Shown here piece after piece: positions 51,642 to 60,743 of a stretch of 64,000 nt of DNA (the first letter of the stretch is position 1; each line of letters starts with the position of its first letter). The stretch is taken from NCBI RefSeq assembly GCF_000507185.2, contig NZ_AYTM02000002.1, positions 767,501 through 831,500 on the forward strand. Reading direction: 5' to 3'. The notes under the pieces were generated by a model, which was not told the DNA's origin, did no database searches, and was given only the letters and a program-made list of their open reading frames with translations. The DNA comes from Pseudomonas syringae KCTC 12500 (GTDB lineage Bacteria > Pseudomonadota > Gammaproteobacteria > Pseudomonadales > Pseudomonadaceae). Both the position numbers and the translations under genes were made by a program.

Positions 51642-52452
51642 GTGCGGCGCTCTCGTAAAAGGCCAGAAACTGATTCATCGCAGTAATGCATTCCTGGGCT
51701 GCGCTCATGTGTGGGTAATGCCCTACGTTGTCGATCATGCGCAGGGTGCTGTCGGTAATGACGCGGTGCAAATATTCACCCACTTCGACTGGCACCACCA
51801 TATCGTCGCTGCTTTGCAGAATGAGTGTTCTGCTCTTGAGTTGCGCGACATCGGCACGATGGTCGGATAAAAACGTCACGCGGGCAAACTGTCTGGCGAT
51901 CTCGGCATTGGTGCGACAAAAACTGTTGGCGAGTTCTTCGCTCAGTTCAGGCCGGTCCGAGGCGCCCATGAGTGCGGGCGCCATGGTGCTCGACCAGCCA
52001 AGGTAATTGCTTTCCAGCGTCTCAAGCAACGAATCCACATCGGCGCGAGTGAATCCCCCCATGTAATCTTCCTCGTTGAGGTAGTGCGGGGATGGACCAA
52101 TCATGATGTGACCGTCGAACCGGCCGGGCGACTGAAGCTCGGCCAGCACGGCAATCATGCAACTGACCGAATGACCGACGTGCACCACCGGCCCCTCTGC
52201 GGCGAACTCGTTGACCACTTGCAACAAGTCAGTTGCATAGCCCTTGAGCGACGAATACTTGTGCGGATACCAGGCCGACACATCAGAATTGCCGTTGCCC
52301 ACCAGGTCGAACAGCACGACCTTGAAGCGCGCTGCGAAGTGCGGCGCCATAAAACGCCACATGTTCTGATCGCAGCCGAATCCATGAGCGAAAATCAGAG
52401 TAATCGGTCCGTCGCCTGAAATATTGACGTTGTTGCGCTGCTGGACCGACAT
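51631..52452 (-). CDS. RsbQ/KAI2-type alpha/beta hydrolase
   Basis: 273 residues from ATG 52452 (MSVQQRNNVNISGDGP), GGAGCCCGAC ahead; no signal peptide. The catalytic triad can be placed: Ser95 in VGHSVSCMIA, Asp216 or 217 in SSDDMVVPVEV and His245 in NVGHYPHMS. Early motif FAHGFGCDQNMWRFM is also RsbQ-like. These positions agree with Bacillus RsbQ (Ser96, Asp219, His247) and plant KAI2/D14 receptors. Family members are enzyme-receptors for small hydrophobic ligands; the role here is inference from the coupling to the PAS kinase. Confidence 0.9.
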   Translation of the reverse strand: MSVQQRNNVNISGDGPITLIFAHGFGCDQNMWRFMAPHFAARFKVVLFDLVGNGNSDVSAWYPHKYSSLKGYATDLLQVVNEFAAEGPVVHVGHSVSCMIAVLAELQSPGRFDGHIMIGPSPHYLNEEDYMGGFTRADVDSLLETLESNYLGWSSTMAPALMGASDRPELSEELANSFCRTNAEIARQFARVTFLSDHRADVAQLKSRTLILQSSDDMVVPVEVGEYLHRVITDSTLRMIDNVGHYPHMSAAQECITAMNQFLAFYESAAHDR

Positions 52453-52584
52453 GTCGGGCTCCAAAAATGGCCAGGTAAACGGCTGGGTATGTATACCGTG
52501 ATAAAGATGGGAGGAGATTATCACCGTTAAAGGCACATTAGTGGCACAAACCGCACTTTAAGGCAGGAGCGTCACGAACTGCAT

Positions 52585-52603
52585 GCCAATGCGGAGCATT
52601 GGC
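52585..52603. repeat. GCCAATGC-GGA-GCATTGGC dyad
   Basis: A perfect 8-bp inverted repeat with a 3-nt loop in the gap between the hydrolase and deaminase genes. It is related in layout to the GACGC palindromes but of different sequence. Confidence 0.7.
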
Positions 52604-52661
52604 ACGATGAGCAGTCAGATTTACGATGAGCGCGGAGCGTGGGGCTGACAAGACGCGGGAT

Positions 52662-53099
52662 TCACTCGCCGATGTCTTCGTTCCACAGTTCGGGCTTGCT
52701 GGCGATAAAGTCTTTCATCATGTGTGTGCACTCAGGGTTGTCCAGCACGTCGATCTGCACGCCACGCGAGCGCAGCAGTTCTTCCTCGCCCATGAAGGAC
52801 TCATTCTCACCGATGATCACTTTGCGAATCCCGTAGAGCAGGATCGCACCGCTGCACATCGCACAAGGCGACAGCGTGGTGTAGAGGACCGAGTCACGGT
52901 AGACACTGGCAGGCTGGCGACCGGCATTTTCCAGCGCATCCATCTCGCCATGCTTCGTCGCACTGCCCTCTTGTACACGACGGTTGTGGCCTCGACCGAT
53001 GATTTTGCCGCCGTGGACGATGACCGAGCCGATAGGGATTCCGCCTTCCTTCAGCCCGAGTTGCGCCTCATCGAATGCTGCCTGCATGAATGCGTCCAT
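52662..53099 (-). CDS. Cytosine/nucleoside deaminase family enzyme
   Basis: 145 residues from ATG 53099 (MDAFMQAAFDEAQLGL). Zinc-dependent deaminase motifs: HGEMDALENAG (His ligand and catalytic Glu) and SPCAMCSGAI (two Cys ligands). The HGEMDALENAGR form recalls the yeast-type cytosine deaminase, distinct from the TadA tRNA enzyme. It converts a cytosine-like base by hydrolytic deamination; guanine or another substrate cannot be excluded. A small secreted-protein gene lies 31 bp upstream. Confidence 0.85.
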   Translation of the reverse strand: MDAFMQAAFDEAQLGLKEGGIPIGSVIVHGGKIIGRGHNRRVQEGSATKHGEMDALENAGRQPASVYRDSVLYTTLSPCAMCSGAILLYGIRKVIIGENESFMGEEELLRSRGVQIDVLDNPECTHMMKDFIASKPELWNEDIGE

Positions 53100-53130
53100 G
53101 TTTTTTTGCCTCGTCTCGTCAAAATAGCTG

Positions 53131-53631
53131 TCAGCGTCGCAGTGCTGCCTCGGCATTGCTCAGCGCACGACTGACAAATTGTCCCAGCAGCTCCGATGAT
53201 CGGGCTTTCATATCGACGCTGACCTGGGTGTTTCTCGACCTGAATCTGTTCCCTAATGCAGGCGAGTCCGCCCCCTGATTGAGCGAACGCAATTCCTCGG
53301 CGGTAAAGGCATGAGCATAAGCGGCTGCCAGATTGCGGTCCCACTGCGCCTGATATTCCGGCTTGAGGCGCTGCAATTCCTTCTGTACCAGTTCCTGCGC
53401 TTCAGTCTTGCCGACAGCCTGCACGATACCGGCAAACGTCGCCGTGCGCGAGGCGACCTGATAGCCCAGCCAGGCAAGGCCTTCGCCCAGGTTTCGTTGT
53501 TCCACCAGGGCCAGCGCCATGTCGTCGGCCTCTTCGGCGCTGGCCGGATGCATCGCGTCCAGGCACAGACAGGCAAGCAATGCCAGGCAGGTCTGCCAAG
53601 TACCGCGCGAGCCCCGAGCGTGATCAGTCAT
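53131..53631 (-). CDS. Secreted helical protein of unknown function
   Basis: 166 residues, ATG 53631 with GGGAGGCGTC. Signal peptide ends near ASAEE. The mature part is helical (EGLAWLGYQVASRTATFAGI; QELVQKELQRLKPEYQAQWD) and could resemble a DUF2059-like domain, not certain. Gap to the deaminase gene is 31 bp; an operon is possible. Confidence 0.65.
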   Translation of the reverse strand: MTDHARGSRGTWQTCLALLACLCLDAMHPASAEEADDMALALVEQRNLGEGLAWLGYQVASRTATFAGIVQAVGKTEAQELVQKELQRLKPEYQAQWDRNLAAAYAHAFTAEELRSLNQGADSPALGNRFRSRNTQVSVDMKARSSELLGQFVSRALSNAEAALRR

Positions 53632-53764
53632 GACGCCTCCCGAGCATCGATTGACCCAAACCTGAACTTATCAGCTCGGCGGGGCTTTACCACTCGGCGC
53701 GTCGCATACCGGTCATCGATGCCGTTATCAGCTATGCGCCGCGTGTCATTCAGCAGGGCGATAA

Positions 53765-54778
53765 TCAAAGACCGCTGCTGACCCGTTCCGCCACATCGGC
53801 AGGCACCCAGGCTTTCCAGACGTCGGGATGCTGCTTGAGAAAACGTGCAGCCACGACCTTGGCATCCTCATGCTTGTCACTCATTTCGCCCAGGGTCTTG
53901 TTCAGCAGGTCAATCGGGAAATCCACGCCCTTGAAGACACTCACCAGCTCAGGGTATTGCTTGCTGAACTCTGCCGATACGCCGATCGACAGCGTTGCCG
54001 CCAGCGAAGACGTGCCGCGCGGGTTGGGGTTGCTGGCGTCGGTCAGGGTTTTCCAGGCTTCAGCGTCAAAGGCGGGCTCGTCCAGTTTAATCAGCTTGTA
54101 CTTGCCCAACAGGGGCGTAGGTGACCAGTAGTAAAACAACACCGGCTTGCCGAGCCGGATGGACGATGCGACCTCGGCGTCCAGTGCTGCGCCCGAGCCG
54201 GTGCGGAAATTGACGAAACTGTCGGCCAGGCCATAAGCCTTGAGTTTCTGGGTGTTGACGATTTCCGAGGTCCAGCCGCTCGGGCTGTTGAGGAATCGGC
54301 CCTTGTCCGGCGATTCCGGGTCTTTGAAGACGTCCTTGTAGCGCGCCAGGTCCGCGACAGACTTCAGGTCAGGCGCCAGCGGCTTGATACCTTTGGCGGC
54401 GTCGCCCTTGATCACGTACTCGGGCACCCACCAGCCTTCGGTCGCATCTTTGACGATGTTGCCCAGGCCGAGCACCTTGCCTTCCTCTTCAGCCTTGACC
54501 CACACCGGACTGCGTCCGGTCCACTCTTCGGCGATCACCTGAATGTCATTTTTCGCCAGCGCGGTTTCCAGGCTGACCGTACTGCCTGGCAGGGTATCGG
54601 TCGGGTAGCCATAGCCCTTCTCGACAATGGTACGCAGGACTTCAGTGATCAGGCTGCCGCTTTCCCAGGTCAGCGCGCCAAACTGGATAGGCTTGGTTTT
54701 TTCAGCCGCTGTCGCGGTCTGCCCCAGTAGGCCCAGCGCCAGAAGTGAACAGCCCAGTAGTCGTGTTATTGATTTCAT
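53765..54778 (-). CDS. Glycine betaine/proline-type ABC substrate-binding protein (second orphan)
   Basis: 337 residues from ATG 54778 (MKSITRLLGCSLLALGLLGQ), with GAGGTGAGC ahead; a GTG six bases earlier is less likely. Signal peptide ends near ATAAE. OpuAC-type features: QFGALTWESGSLITEVLRTI, GYPTDTLPGSTVSLETALAK and IQVIAEEWTGRSPVWVKAEE. No transporter partners are close. It is clearly different from the one at 32.3 kb and longer. Family members bind choline, betaine, carnitine or related compounds. Confidence 0.88.
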   Translation of the reverse strand: MKSITRLLGCSLLALGLLGQTATAAEKTKPIQFGALTWESGSLITEVLRTIVEKGYGYPTDTLPGSTVSLETALAKNDIQVIAEEWTGRSPVWVKAEEEGKVLGLGNIVKDATEGWWVPEYVIKGDAAKGIKPLAPDLKSVADLARYKDVFKDPESPDKGRFLNSPSGWTSEIVNTQKLKAYGLADSFVNFRTGSGAALDAEVASSIRLGKPVLFYYWSPTPLLGKYKLIKLDEPAFDAEAWKTLTDASNPNPRGTSSLAATLSIGVSAEFSKQYPELVSVFKGVDFPIDLLNKTLGEMSDKHEDAKVVAARFLKQHPDVWKAWVPADVAERVSSGL

Positions 54779-54898
54779 GCTCACCTCAAATGGCGCGGAA
54801 GAAACGGGTCTGAAAGTATCGACACCAGCCTGCGCCGATTAGTTGTCACGGCTTGAGCCTCTGTATGATGCAAGGCTCCTATTTCAAGCGCAGCCGCG

Positions 54899-55309
54899 AT
54901 GTCCGAAATCCAGTTCTACCCGCTACCTGATGAATGTCGCCCATTGCTGGGCAAGTTCTACCGCGAGCACCAGTCGTCAATGCGCGCTGCCAGCCAAGGC
55001 CAGGCATGGGTTGCAAAGCAGGCAGAAATCATCGGCGCGTTGTGCTTGACGCCTGTTGCAGAGGGGCATTGGCTGACCGGGCTGTTCGTGGCGCCGGCGC
55101 TGCGTGGACAAGCAGTGGCGCGGGGCCTGATCGAAGCGGCATTGCAACCTCTGGGCGGGCCGGTGTGGCTGTTCTGCCATCCTGATCTGCTGGGCTTCTA
55201 CCAGCGCTCAGGGTTCGAGACGGCACAGCGTCTGCCACAGGCTCTGGGCGAAAGATTCATGCGTTACAGCCGCAGCAAGCCGCTGATCGCACTGTGCCGC
55301 GAAGCCTGA
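54899..55309 (+). CDS. GNAT-family N-acetyltransferase
   Basis: 136 residues. Acetyl-CoA fold motifs: HWLTGLFVAPALRGQAVARGL and the later LGFYQRSGFET. Short for a GNAT but complete. Substrate unknown. Convergent with def. Confidence 0.85.
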   Translation: MSEIQFYPLPDECRPLLGKFYREHQSSMRAASQGQAWVAKQAEIIGALCLTPVAEGHWLTGLFVAPALRGQAVARGLIEAALQPLGGPVWLFCHPDLLGFYQRSGFETAQRLPQALGERFMRYSRSKPLIALCREA

Positions 55310-55333
55310 CGGCTTCGCTGTGCCACACGACGA

Positions 55334-55873
55334 TCACTCGTCGGCGTTGGGGTCCATGTCCGGAAACATCACGTCCATGAAGCCGAATTTGCTGAAATCG
55401 GTGATACGCGACGGGTAAAGCCGACCGATCAGGTGGTCGCATTCATGCTGAACGACCCGCGCGTGAAAGCCATGGGCAACACGCTCGATGGGCTGGCCTT
55501 GAGGATCGAAGCCTTCGTAACGAATGCTCTGATAACGGTCCACCATGCCGCGCAATCCGGGCACTGACAGACACCCTTCCCAGCCCTCTTCCAGCGTCGG
55601 GCTCAGCGGGGTAATCAGCGGGTTGATGAGGATCGTCTGCGGGACCGCCTCGGCCTGGGGATAGCGCTCGTTGCGCTCGAAACCGAAAATCACCAGTTGC
55701 AGGTCAATGCCGATCTGCGGTGCCGCCAAGCCAACACCGCCGACGCTGTGCATGGTTTCGAACATGTCAGCAATCAGCGTATCGAGCTCGCTGCTGCCGA
55801 ACATCTCTGCGGGCACCGGAGGGGCGATGCGCAACAAGCGCTCATCGCCCATCTTCAGGATTTTGTGGATCAT
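55334..55873 (-). CDS. def: Peptide deformylase
   Basis: 179 residues. The three PDF motifs are present: [16 protein letters not shown] (Cys ligand) and HECDHLIG (two His ligands and catalytic Glu). The enzyme removes the formyl group from nascent Met. It is not the fmt-linked copy, since fmt is not adjacent, so it is probably a second, unlinked PDF. CAGGCAG precedes the start. Confidence 0.94.
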   Translation of the reverse strand: MIHKILKMGDERLLRIAPPVPAEMFGSSELDTLIADMFETMHSVGGVGLAAPQIGIDLQLVIFGFERNERYPQAEAVPQTILINPLITPLSPTLEEGWEGCLSVPGLRGMVDRYQSIRYEGFDPQGQPIERVAHGFHARVVQHECDHLIGRLYPSRITDFSKFGFMDVMFPDMDPNADE

Positions 55874-55923
55874 GACTGCCTGTCTCTTGCCGACTTAAAA
55901 AGCGATCTTGCCACAGAAATCGA

Positions 55924-56889
55924 TCAGGCTTCGTCAGCCTTCTGCAGCGGCACTGAGTGGTCGCGGCCCAGACCGGAGACATGCTGCTTGTCTGTCTCGC
56001 TGCTTTCTTCCCCGCCGTCACCGGCTTCCTTCTCGCCTGCGTCCTTGCCTTCAGCGGACATGTGCTCGATCACCGCATTCATTTCCGCCCCCAGCAACAG
56101 CACCGCCGCCGAGATGTAGAAATACAGCAGCAGCACGATGATCGCGCCGATGCTGCCGTACATGGCGTTGTAGTCGGCAAAGGTCTTGACGTAAAAACCG
56201 AAGGCCAGGGAAGCAAAGATCCACACCACCACGGCCAGCACCGAGCCTGGGGTGATGAAGCGAAACTCCTGTTTGACGTCAGGCATCACGTAATAGATCA
56301 GTGCCACAGCGACCATCAGCAGAATGATGATCGCGGGCCAGCGCAGGATGGTCCACAGTGTGACGATGAAGTCTTCCATGCCGATCTGCGCGGCAATCCA
56401 GTTCATGACCTGCGGCCCGAGCACCATGAAGGCGGCCGCCGCCAGCAACATGCCGGCAATGCCTACGGTGTAGAGAATCGACAGCGGCAGACGCTTCCAG
56501 ATAGGACGCCCTTCGACGACGTCGTACGCAGCGTTCATGGCGCTCATCATCAGGCGCACGCCCGCTGACGCGGTCCAAAGCGCGATGACGATACCGATCG
56601 ACAGCAAGCCACCCTTGGACTGCTGCAACTGGTCGATGACCGGGTTGACCTGCTCGAGCGCCTGCGGCGGCAAGAGGAACTCCGATTGCAATCGCAACCA
56701 GGAGAAAAAGTCCGGCAGATGCAAGAAACCGATCAGCGCGATCAGAAACAGCAGGAACGGAAACAGAGAAAACAGCATCTGGTAAGCCAGTGCCGATGCA
56801 TAGGTGGACATCTCGTCATCGAGGAACTCGTTGACGGTTCTCACCAGCACCTTGCCGACTTTCAATTTACGCAAATGGGGGAAAATCAT
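55924..56889 (-). CDS. YihY/BrkB family inner-membrane protein
   Basis: 321 residues from ATG 56889 (MIFPHLRKLKVGKVLVRTV), AGAGGAAG ahead. Six membrane helices, with the YihY motifs STYASALAYQMLFSLFPFLL, TASAGVRLMMSAMNAAYDV and YNAMYGSIGAIIVLLLYFYI. Once called RNase BN, but that assignment was wrong for the family; function is not settled. An acidic C-terminal tail follows. Confidence 0.9.
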   Translation of the reverse strand: MIFPHLRKLKVGKVLVRTVNEFLDDEMSTYASALAYQMLFSLFPFLLFLIALIGFLHLPDFFSWLRLQSEFLLPPQALEQVNPVIDQLQQSKGGLLSIGIVIALWTASAGVRLMMSAMNAAYDVVEGRPIWKRLPLSILYTVGIAGMLLAAAAFMVLGPQVMNWIAAQIGMEDFIVTLWTILRWPAIIILLMVAVALIYYVMPDVKQEFRFITPGSVLAVVVWIFASLAFGFYVKTFADYNAMYGSIGAIIVLLLYFYISAAVLLLGAEMNAVIEHMSAEGKDAGEKEAGDGGEESSETDKQHVSGLGRDHSVPLQKADEA

Positions 56890-57114
56890 GGCGCTTCCTC
56901 TCGCTCCCTTACTGGAAAACCTTACATCCTGAAAACCGGCATGCCGTAGGTGCCATATCGCGCTGACAGAGCCACACACGAATACCGATGGCACATTGAC
57001 TGGACAGGCCATGAAAGGTTTCAGTCCCGCAGAGCAGAAAGCATAACGGCCATCCGTGGATGACCGTTATCGGTAATGCCCGCTCCCGGCGCCAACGCGC
57101 CGGAAACAATCGAC

Positions 57115-57306
57115 TCAAGCCTTGTCAACGCCCTTCTTGATCGCGTCCTTGACCTTGCCTACGGCCTGCTGGCCTTCGCCTTTCAGCTCTTGTACCTTGC
57201 CTTCAGCCTGCAGCTTGTCATTGTCGGTAGCCTTGCCAACAGCCTGCTTGACGTTACCAACTGCTTCGTTGGCCATACCTTTGGCTTTATCGCTGGTGCT
57301 GCTCAT
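57115..57306 (-). CDS. CsbD family stress protein
   Basis: 63 residues from ATG 57306 (MSSTSDKAKGMANEAVGN). Hydrophilic, Lys/Ala/Gly-rich CsbD repeats (KAKGMANEAVGNVKQAVGK; GKVQELKGEGQQAVGKVKD). General-stress proteins of unknown mechanism. The 3' end is 48 bp after the pap-independent run of repeats; no terminator was read. Confidence 0.88.
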   Translation of the reverse strand: MSSTSDKAKGMANEAVGNVKQAVGKATDNDKLQAEGKVQELKGEGQQAVGKVKDAIKKGVDKA

Positions 57307-57526
57307 CGAAAATCTCCTGGGTCTGAAGACCGCACTGGAATCGGATGTCGTACTCGACGAAAGATTGACCTGTGTGGGAGGCAAAGAGTTTCAACTATTT
57401 TCGGGGCCCTGTTGCCGCTCATCTGCCGTGCATTGGGGCAGGTTTGCGGCAGAGTTTGTGCGAGAATGCGCGCCACCGTTGTCCGGCAGGGCCGACACGC
57501 TGAACACACCGATTCACAGGAACGTT

Positions 57527-57907
57527 ATGAAACTCGATAAAAAGCTGGCCATCGCACGCAGAAACCAGGATCTGGGTGGTGCAGTGCTGGGCGTCAACAA
57601 CACGCATTTCGCCGTGCTGGACCACAAAAGAAACATCTGGTGGTTCGACCTGCCTGTCCCGCGCCTGCAAGTAGGTCAGTACGAGTGGCTGCACCTGCTG
57701 CTGCACACGCCTGAAACCGACCAGTTGCTGCATTTGAAAGTGACCACGGTCTTCATGCGCGATCACATGGAAGGCCTTGAAGTGCGCAATGCCGACAAGC
57801 GCAAGCCGACCGTCAGCCTGGAGCTGAGCGCCGACAAGGACTCTTTCCTCAAGGACATGCGCCCCAAGGGCAGCAACCTGAGTTTTGCCAGTTTCCTGCA
57901 GAAGTAG
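57527..57907 (+). CDS. Conserved protein of unknown function
   Basis: 126 residues from ATG 57527 with CAGGAACG ahead. Soluble, with an early VLGVNNTHFAVLDHKRNIWW and WFDLPVPRLQVGQYEWLHL. No signal peptide, membrane helix or motif I can name. It lies divergent from csbD. Confidence 0.65.
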   Translation: MKLDKKLAIARRNQDLGGAVLGVNNTHFAVLDHKRNIWWFDLPVPRLQVGQYEWLHLLLHTPETDQLLHLKVTTVFMRDHMEGLEVRNADKRKPTVSLELSADKDSFLKDMRPKGSNLSFASFLQK

Positions 57908-57996
57908 CTGTCAACGCGGCGGCAAATCAGTTGCTGCGTTCCCGTACTGTGCGGGGTGAACGTTGCGAACCGGCAACGCCCACCCCGCCCACTGCT

Positions 57997-58398
57997 TCAC
58001 GCAAATCGACGTACCGCCAGATAGCCCGCCGTACCGGCCAGCGCCGACACAATCGTGCCCCACGCATGATCCACCAGCGCCAGCTGCCCCGGCCAGCCCT
58101 GCAAGGTGGCCCAGTTGGTCAGGTCATAGGTGCCATAGGCAATCAGCCCCAGCAGACCGCTGCACAATGTCGCATGGCTCAGTCGTTGCGCTCTGAGCGC
58201 AGGCATGACGCCGAAAAACACCACCCCCGCCCCATACAGCAGATAAAACGCGACGGCAGGTCCTAATACGGGCGTATCGAGCATCAGCGGTCCGAGCCAT
58301 TCACGGTAGGTCGGCCCCATCAACACGCCCAGCCACAGTCCGTCGAGGATCAGAAACGCCAGCAATGTGCCGAAGTAAGCGATCAGTATTCTTTTCAT
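57997..58398 (-). CDS. DUF2177 membrane protein
   Basis: 133 residues from ATG 58398 with AAGGACGCGC ahead. Four membrane helices (MKRILIAYFGTLLAFLILDG; GPAVAFYLLYGAGVVFFG; LLGLIAYGTYDLTNWATL; ALAGTAGYLAVRRF). The LDGLWLGVL and YGTYDLTNWATL motifs mark DUF2177, function unknown. Confidence 0.85.
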   Translation of the reverse strand: MKRILIAYFGTLLAFLILDGLWLGVLMGPTYREWLGPLMLDTPVLGPAVAFYLLYGAGVVFFGVMPALRAQRLSHATLCSGLLGLIAYGTYDLTNWATLQGWPGQLALVDHAWGTIVSALAGTAGYLAVRRFA

Positions 58399-58542
58399 GG
58401 CGCGTCCTTGATGAAGTTTCAGGGCCGGGAAAGCCCGCTTGAGGGTATGACCGACCAAAGGTAGACATTGATCCATCCAACTTCAGGACTTTTAAAAGGT
58501 TAAGGGAGTCAGTGTTAACGAGCGTTATGGAGTTTCAAGCAC

Positions 58543-59175
58543 ATGAACACTGTTGGTCCCCTGAAAATAGATGTCTGGAGCGACTACGTCTGCCCCTTCT
58601 GCTACCTGCAACTGGCCGTCCTGGAACAGCTTCAGCAAACCTACGGTGAACGGCTCGAATTCAATTGGCATGCCTTTGAACTGCGCCCTGATCCGCTGGC
58701 ACTGCTCGACCCGAGTGCCGATTATCTGCGTGAAACCTGGTCTCGCTCAGTGCTGCCGATGGCCGACAGGCGTCAGGTGACAATGAAGATGCCCAGCGTT
58801 CAGCCGCGCAGCCGCAAGGTGCTGGAAGCCGCGGCGTTTTCCAGGAACGCAGGAAGTTTTGAAGCCTTCCACAAAGAGGCTTATCGGGCTTTCTTCGAAA
58901 AGGGGCTGGATATCGGCGAGACGCACACGTTGCTCGAGCTGGCCGCCACCACCGGACTGGATCGGCAAGCGATGGAGCAGGCACTCAACGCCGGTCATTT
59001 CGAAAAGGCCGTGATGGACGACCAGCAATTGGCGCAAAAGCTTGGACTCAGAGCGGTGCCGGTCCTGCTGCTGCGACGCAGTGGCGAGGCACTGGAAGAC
59101 GCCCGGGTATTCAACGGCACCTTGCCGTTCGAGCGCCTGAGCCAGGAAATAGACGCGCTCGCCACCTGGGCCTGA
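58543..59175 (+). CDS. DsbA-family (FrnE-like) oxidoreductase
   Basis: 210 residues, no signal peptide, so cytoplasmic. Thioredoxin-type active site CPFC in WSDYVCPFCYLQLAVL and the cis-Pro region GLRAVPVLLLRR. FrnE/2-hydroxychromene-2-carboxylate isomerase superfamily. Probably a disulfide oxidoreductase or isomerase of unknown substrate. Confidence 0.9.
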   Translation: MNTVGPLKIDVWSDYVCPFCYLQLAVLEQLQQTYGERLEFNWHAFELRPDPLALLDPSADYLRETWSRSVLPMADRRQVTMKMPSVQPRSRKVLEAAAFSRNAGSFEAFHKEAYRAFFEKGLDIGETHTLLELAATTGLDRQAMEQALNAGHFEKAVMDDQQLAQKLGLRAVPVLLLRRSGEALEDARVFNGTLPFERLSQEIDALATWA

Positions 59176-59244
59176 GGTGCCGCAAGCTGCGTCGATTGCA
59201 GCTCACATCGATTAACTCAAGGGCACCCAGGCTGCGATGCCGTA

Positions 59245-60081
59245 TCAGACCAGCTCGATACGGTCGGCGTAAATCACGATCTGGCCCTGCTTGTACAACG
59301 CACCAATGGCCTTTTTGAAGTTGCCCTTGCTGACGCCAAACAGGCCGCTGATGACCTGCGGATCACTTTTATCGCTGACCGGCAGCGTGCCGTCGTTCTC
59401 GCGCAGCTTGGCAAGAATCTTCGAATTCAGGCTGCTTGCGGCCTCTGCACCGACGGGCTGCAGGCTCAGGCTGATATTGCCGTCGCTGCGAATTTCCTTG
59501 ATGTAGCCTTTTTCCTGCTTGCCGGCGCGCATGAACTTGAACACTTCGTTCTTGTGAATCAGGCCCCAGTGCTTGTTGTTGATGATCGCCTTGAAGCCCA
59601 TGTCGGTCGCTTCGGCGACCAGCAAATCGACTTCCTGCCCCACGCTGTAATTGGCGGGAGTTTTATCCAGGTAGCGGTCCAGACGCGCAGTGGCGGTGAT
59701 GCGCCGTGTGTGCTTGTCGAGGTAGACGTGAACCACGCAGTAATCACCGGCCTGCAGCGTGCGCTTCTCTTCGGAGTACGGCAGCAACAGGTCCTTGGGC
59801 AGGCCCCAGTCGAGGAACACACCGATGCTGTTGACTTCAACCACCTTCAGGCTGGCGAACTCACCGACCTGCACCTTGGGCTTTTCAGTGGTGGCGAGCA
59901 GCTTGTCTTCGCTGTCCAGATAGACGAACACATTGAGCCAGTCTTCATCTTCCGTAGGAACGTCCTTGGGGATGTACCGATTGGGCAGAAGGATTTCACC
60001 ATCCTGCGCACCGTCCAGATACAGACCGAAGTTCGTGTGCTTGACGATTTGCAAGCTGTTGTAGCGCCCGATTAAAGCCAT
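59245..60081 (-). CDS. CvfB family S1-like RNA-binding protein
   Basis: 278 residues. Repeated S1-type segments (VKHTNFGLYLDGAQDGEILL; VNSIGVFLDWGLPKDLLLPY; DMGFKAIINNKHWGLIHKNE) and a C-terminal winged helix (PQVISGLFGVSKGNFKKAIG). The CvfB fold is known in Streptococcus and Staphylococcus, where it binds RNA and affects virulence genes. Role in this organism is not known. Confidence 0.9.
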   Translation of the reverse strand: MALIGRYNSLQIVKHTNFGLYLDGAQDGEILLPNRYIPKDVPTEDEDWLNVFVYLDSEDKLLATTEKPKVQVGEFASLKVVEVNSIGVFLDWGLPKDLLLPYSEEKRTLQAGDYCVVHVYLDKHTRRITATARLDRYLDKTPANYSVGQEVDLLVAEATDMGFKAIINNKHWGLIHKNEVFKFMRAGKQEKGYIKEIRSDGNISLSLQPVGAEAASSLNSKILAKLRENDGTLPVSDKSDPQVISGLFGVSKGNFKKAIGALYKQGQIVIYADRIELV

Positions 60082-60280
60082 TTCCAGATACCCTCATTAC
60101 GTGGGCGGCATTCTACCCGACTTTGAGTCCCGGTTCGCGTTGCGTGGCCGAAGGTGGCGATGCAGCCTCCACTCGTCAGTTTCCCGGTTACCCATTGATC
60201 GGTCTTGCTGGGCGGCGGCGCAGCGCCTCATCGAAAATTTATATCTGAAAACAGTCGGTTAGCACCATTTATAGGAAATC

Positions 60281-60367
60281 CGGCCAGCCACCGATTACAG
60301 GCCCGGCTCGGGCGAATGCCATATTCACCAAGCAATAATCAAGCGTTTCCTGTACTCTGGCTGGCCG
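60281..60367. promoter_or_regulatory. Long-range inverted repeat ahead of the small conserved protein
   Basis: CGGCCAGCCA (60281-60290) and TGGCTGGCCG (60358-60367) are perfect complements 67 bp apart, ending 20 bp before the small ORF. It may form a leader structure or be an operator pair. Confidence 0.35.
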
Positions 60368-60387
60368 TATTACGTTTATGAAGGTAA

Positions 60388-60576
60388 ATGGCAGCCATGC
60401 GTATCAAAGCATCCCACTCGAAAGCCAAACCCGCCCCAGCCGTTGAAACGAGCGACTCGATCAACGCGCAGATTGCAGCTTTCCTGAAGTCCGGCGGTGA
60501 AATCCAGCAAATTGCCAAAGGCGTGAGTGGCCAGACCTTCGCACCTTCCAAGCAGATCAATCTCGGTAAAAAGTAA
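60388..60576 (+). CDS. Small conserved protein of unknown function
   Basis: 62 residues, or 59 if the ATG at 60397 is used (MRIKASHSKAKPAPAVETSD); AAGG lies ahead of the first ATG. Hydrophilic and basic with a C-terminal QQIAKGVSGQTFAPSKQINL. Similar short proteins occur in pseudomonads, as far as I recall. Not convergent or overlapped by another gene. Confidence 0.65.
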   Translation: MAAMRIKASHSKAKPAPAVETSDSINAQIAAFLKSGGEIQQIAKGVSGQTFAPSKQINLGKK

Positions 60577-60743
60577 AACCGCGTCCTGCCTGTCGATCTC
60601 TACGCGCCTTGACACTCAAGGCGCTAGATTGACCATCCTTCGCTGGATATTCTTCCGGCCACGCTGCTACTCTCTCCTCTGATATCACTATGACCACGAG
60701 CTGGATCACGCTCTGGACGTTATCTTCTTTGTGGAATGCTCGA

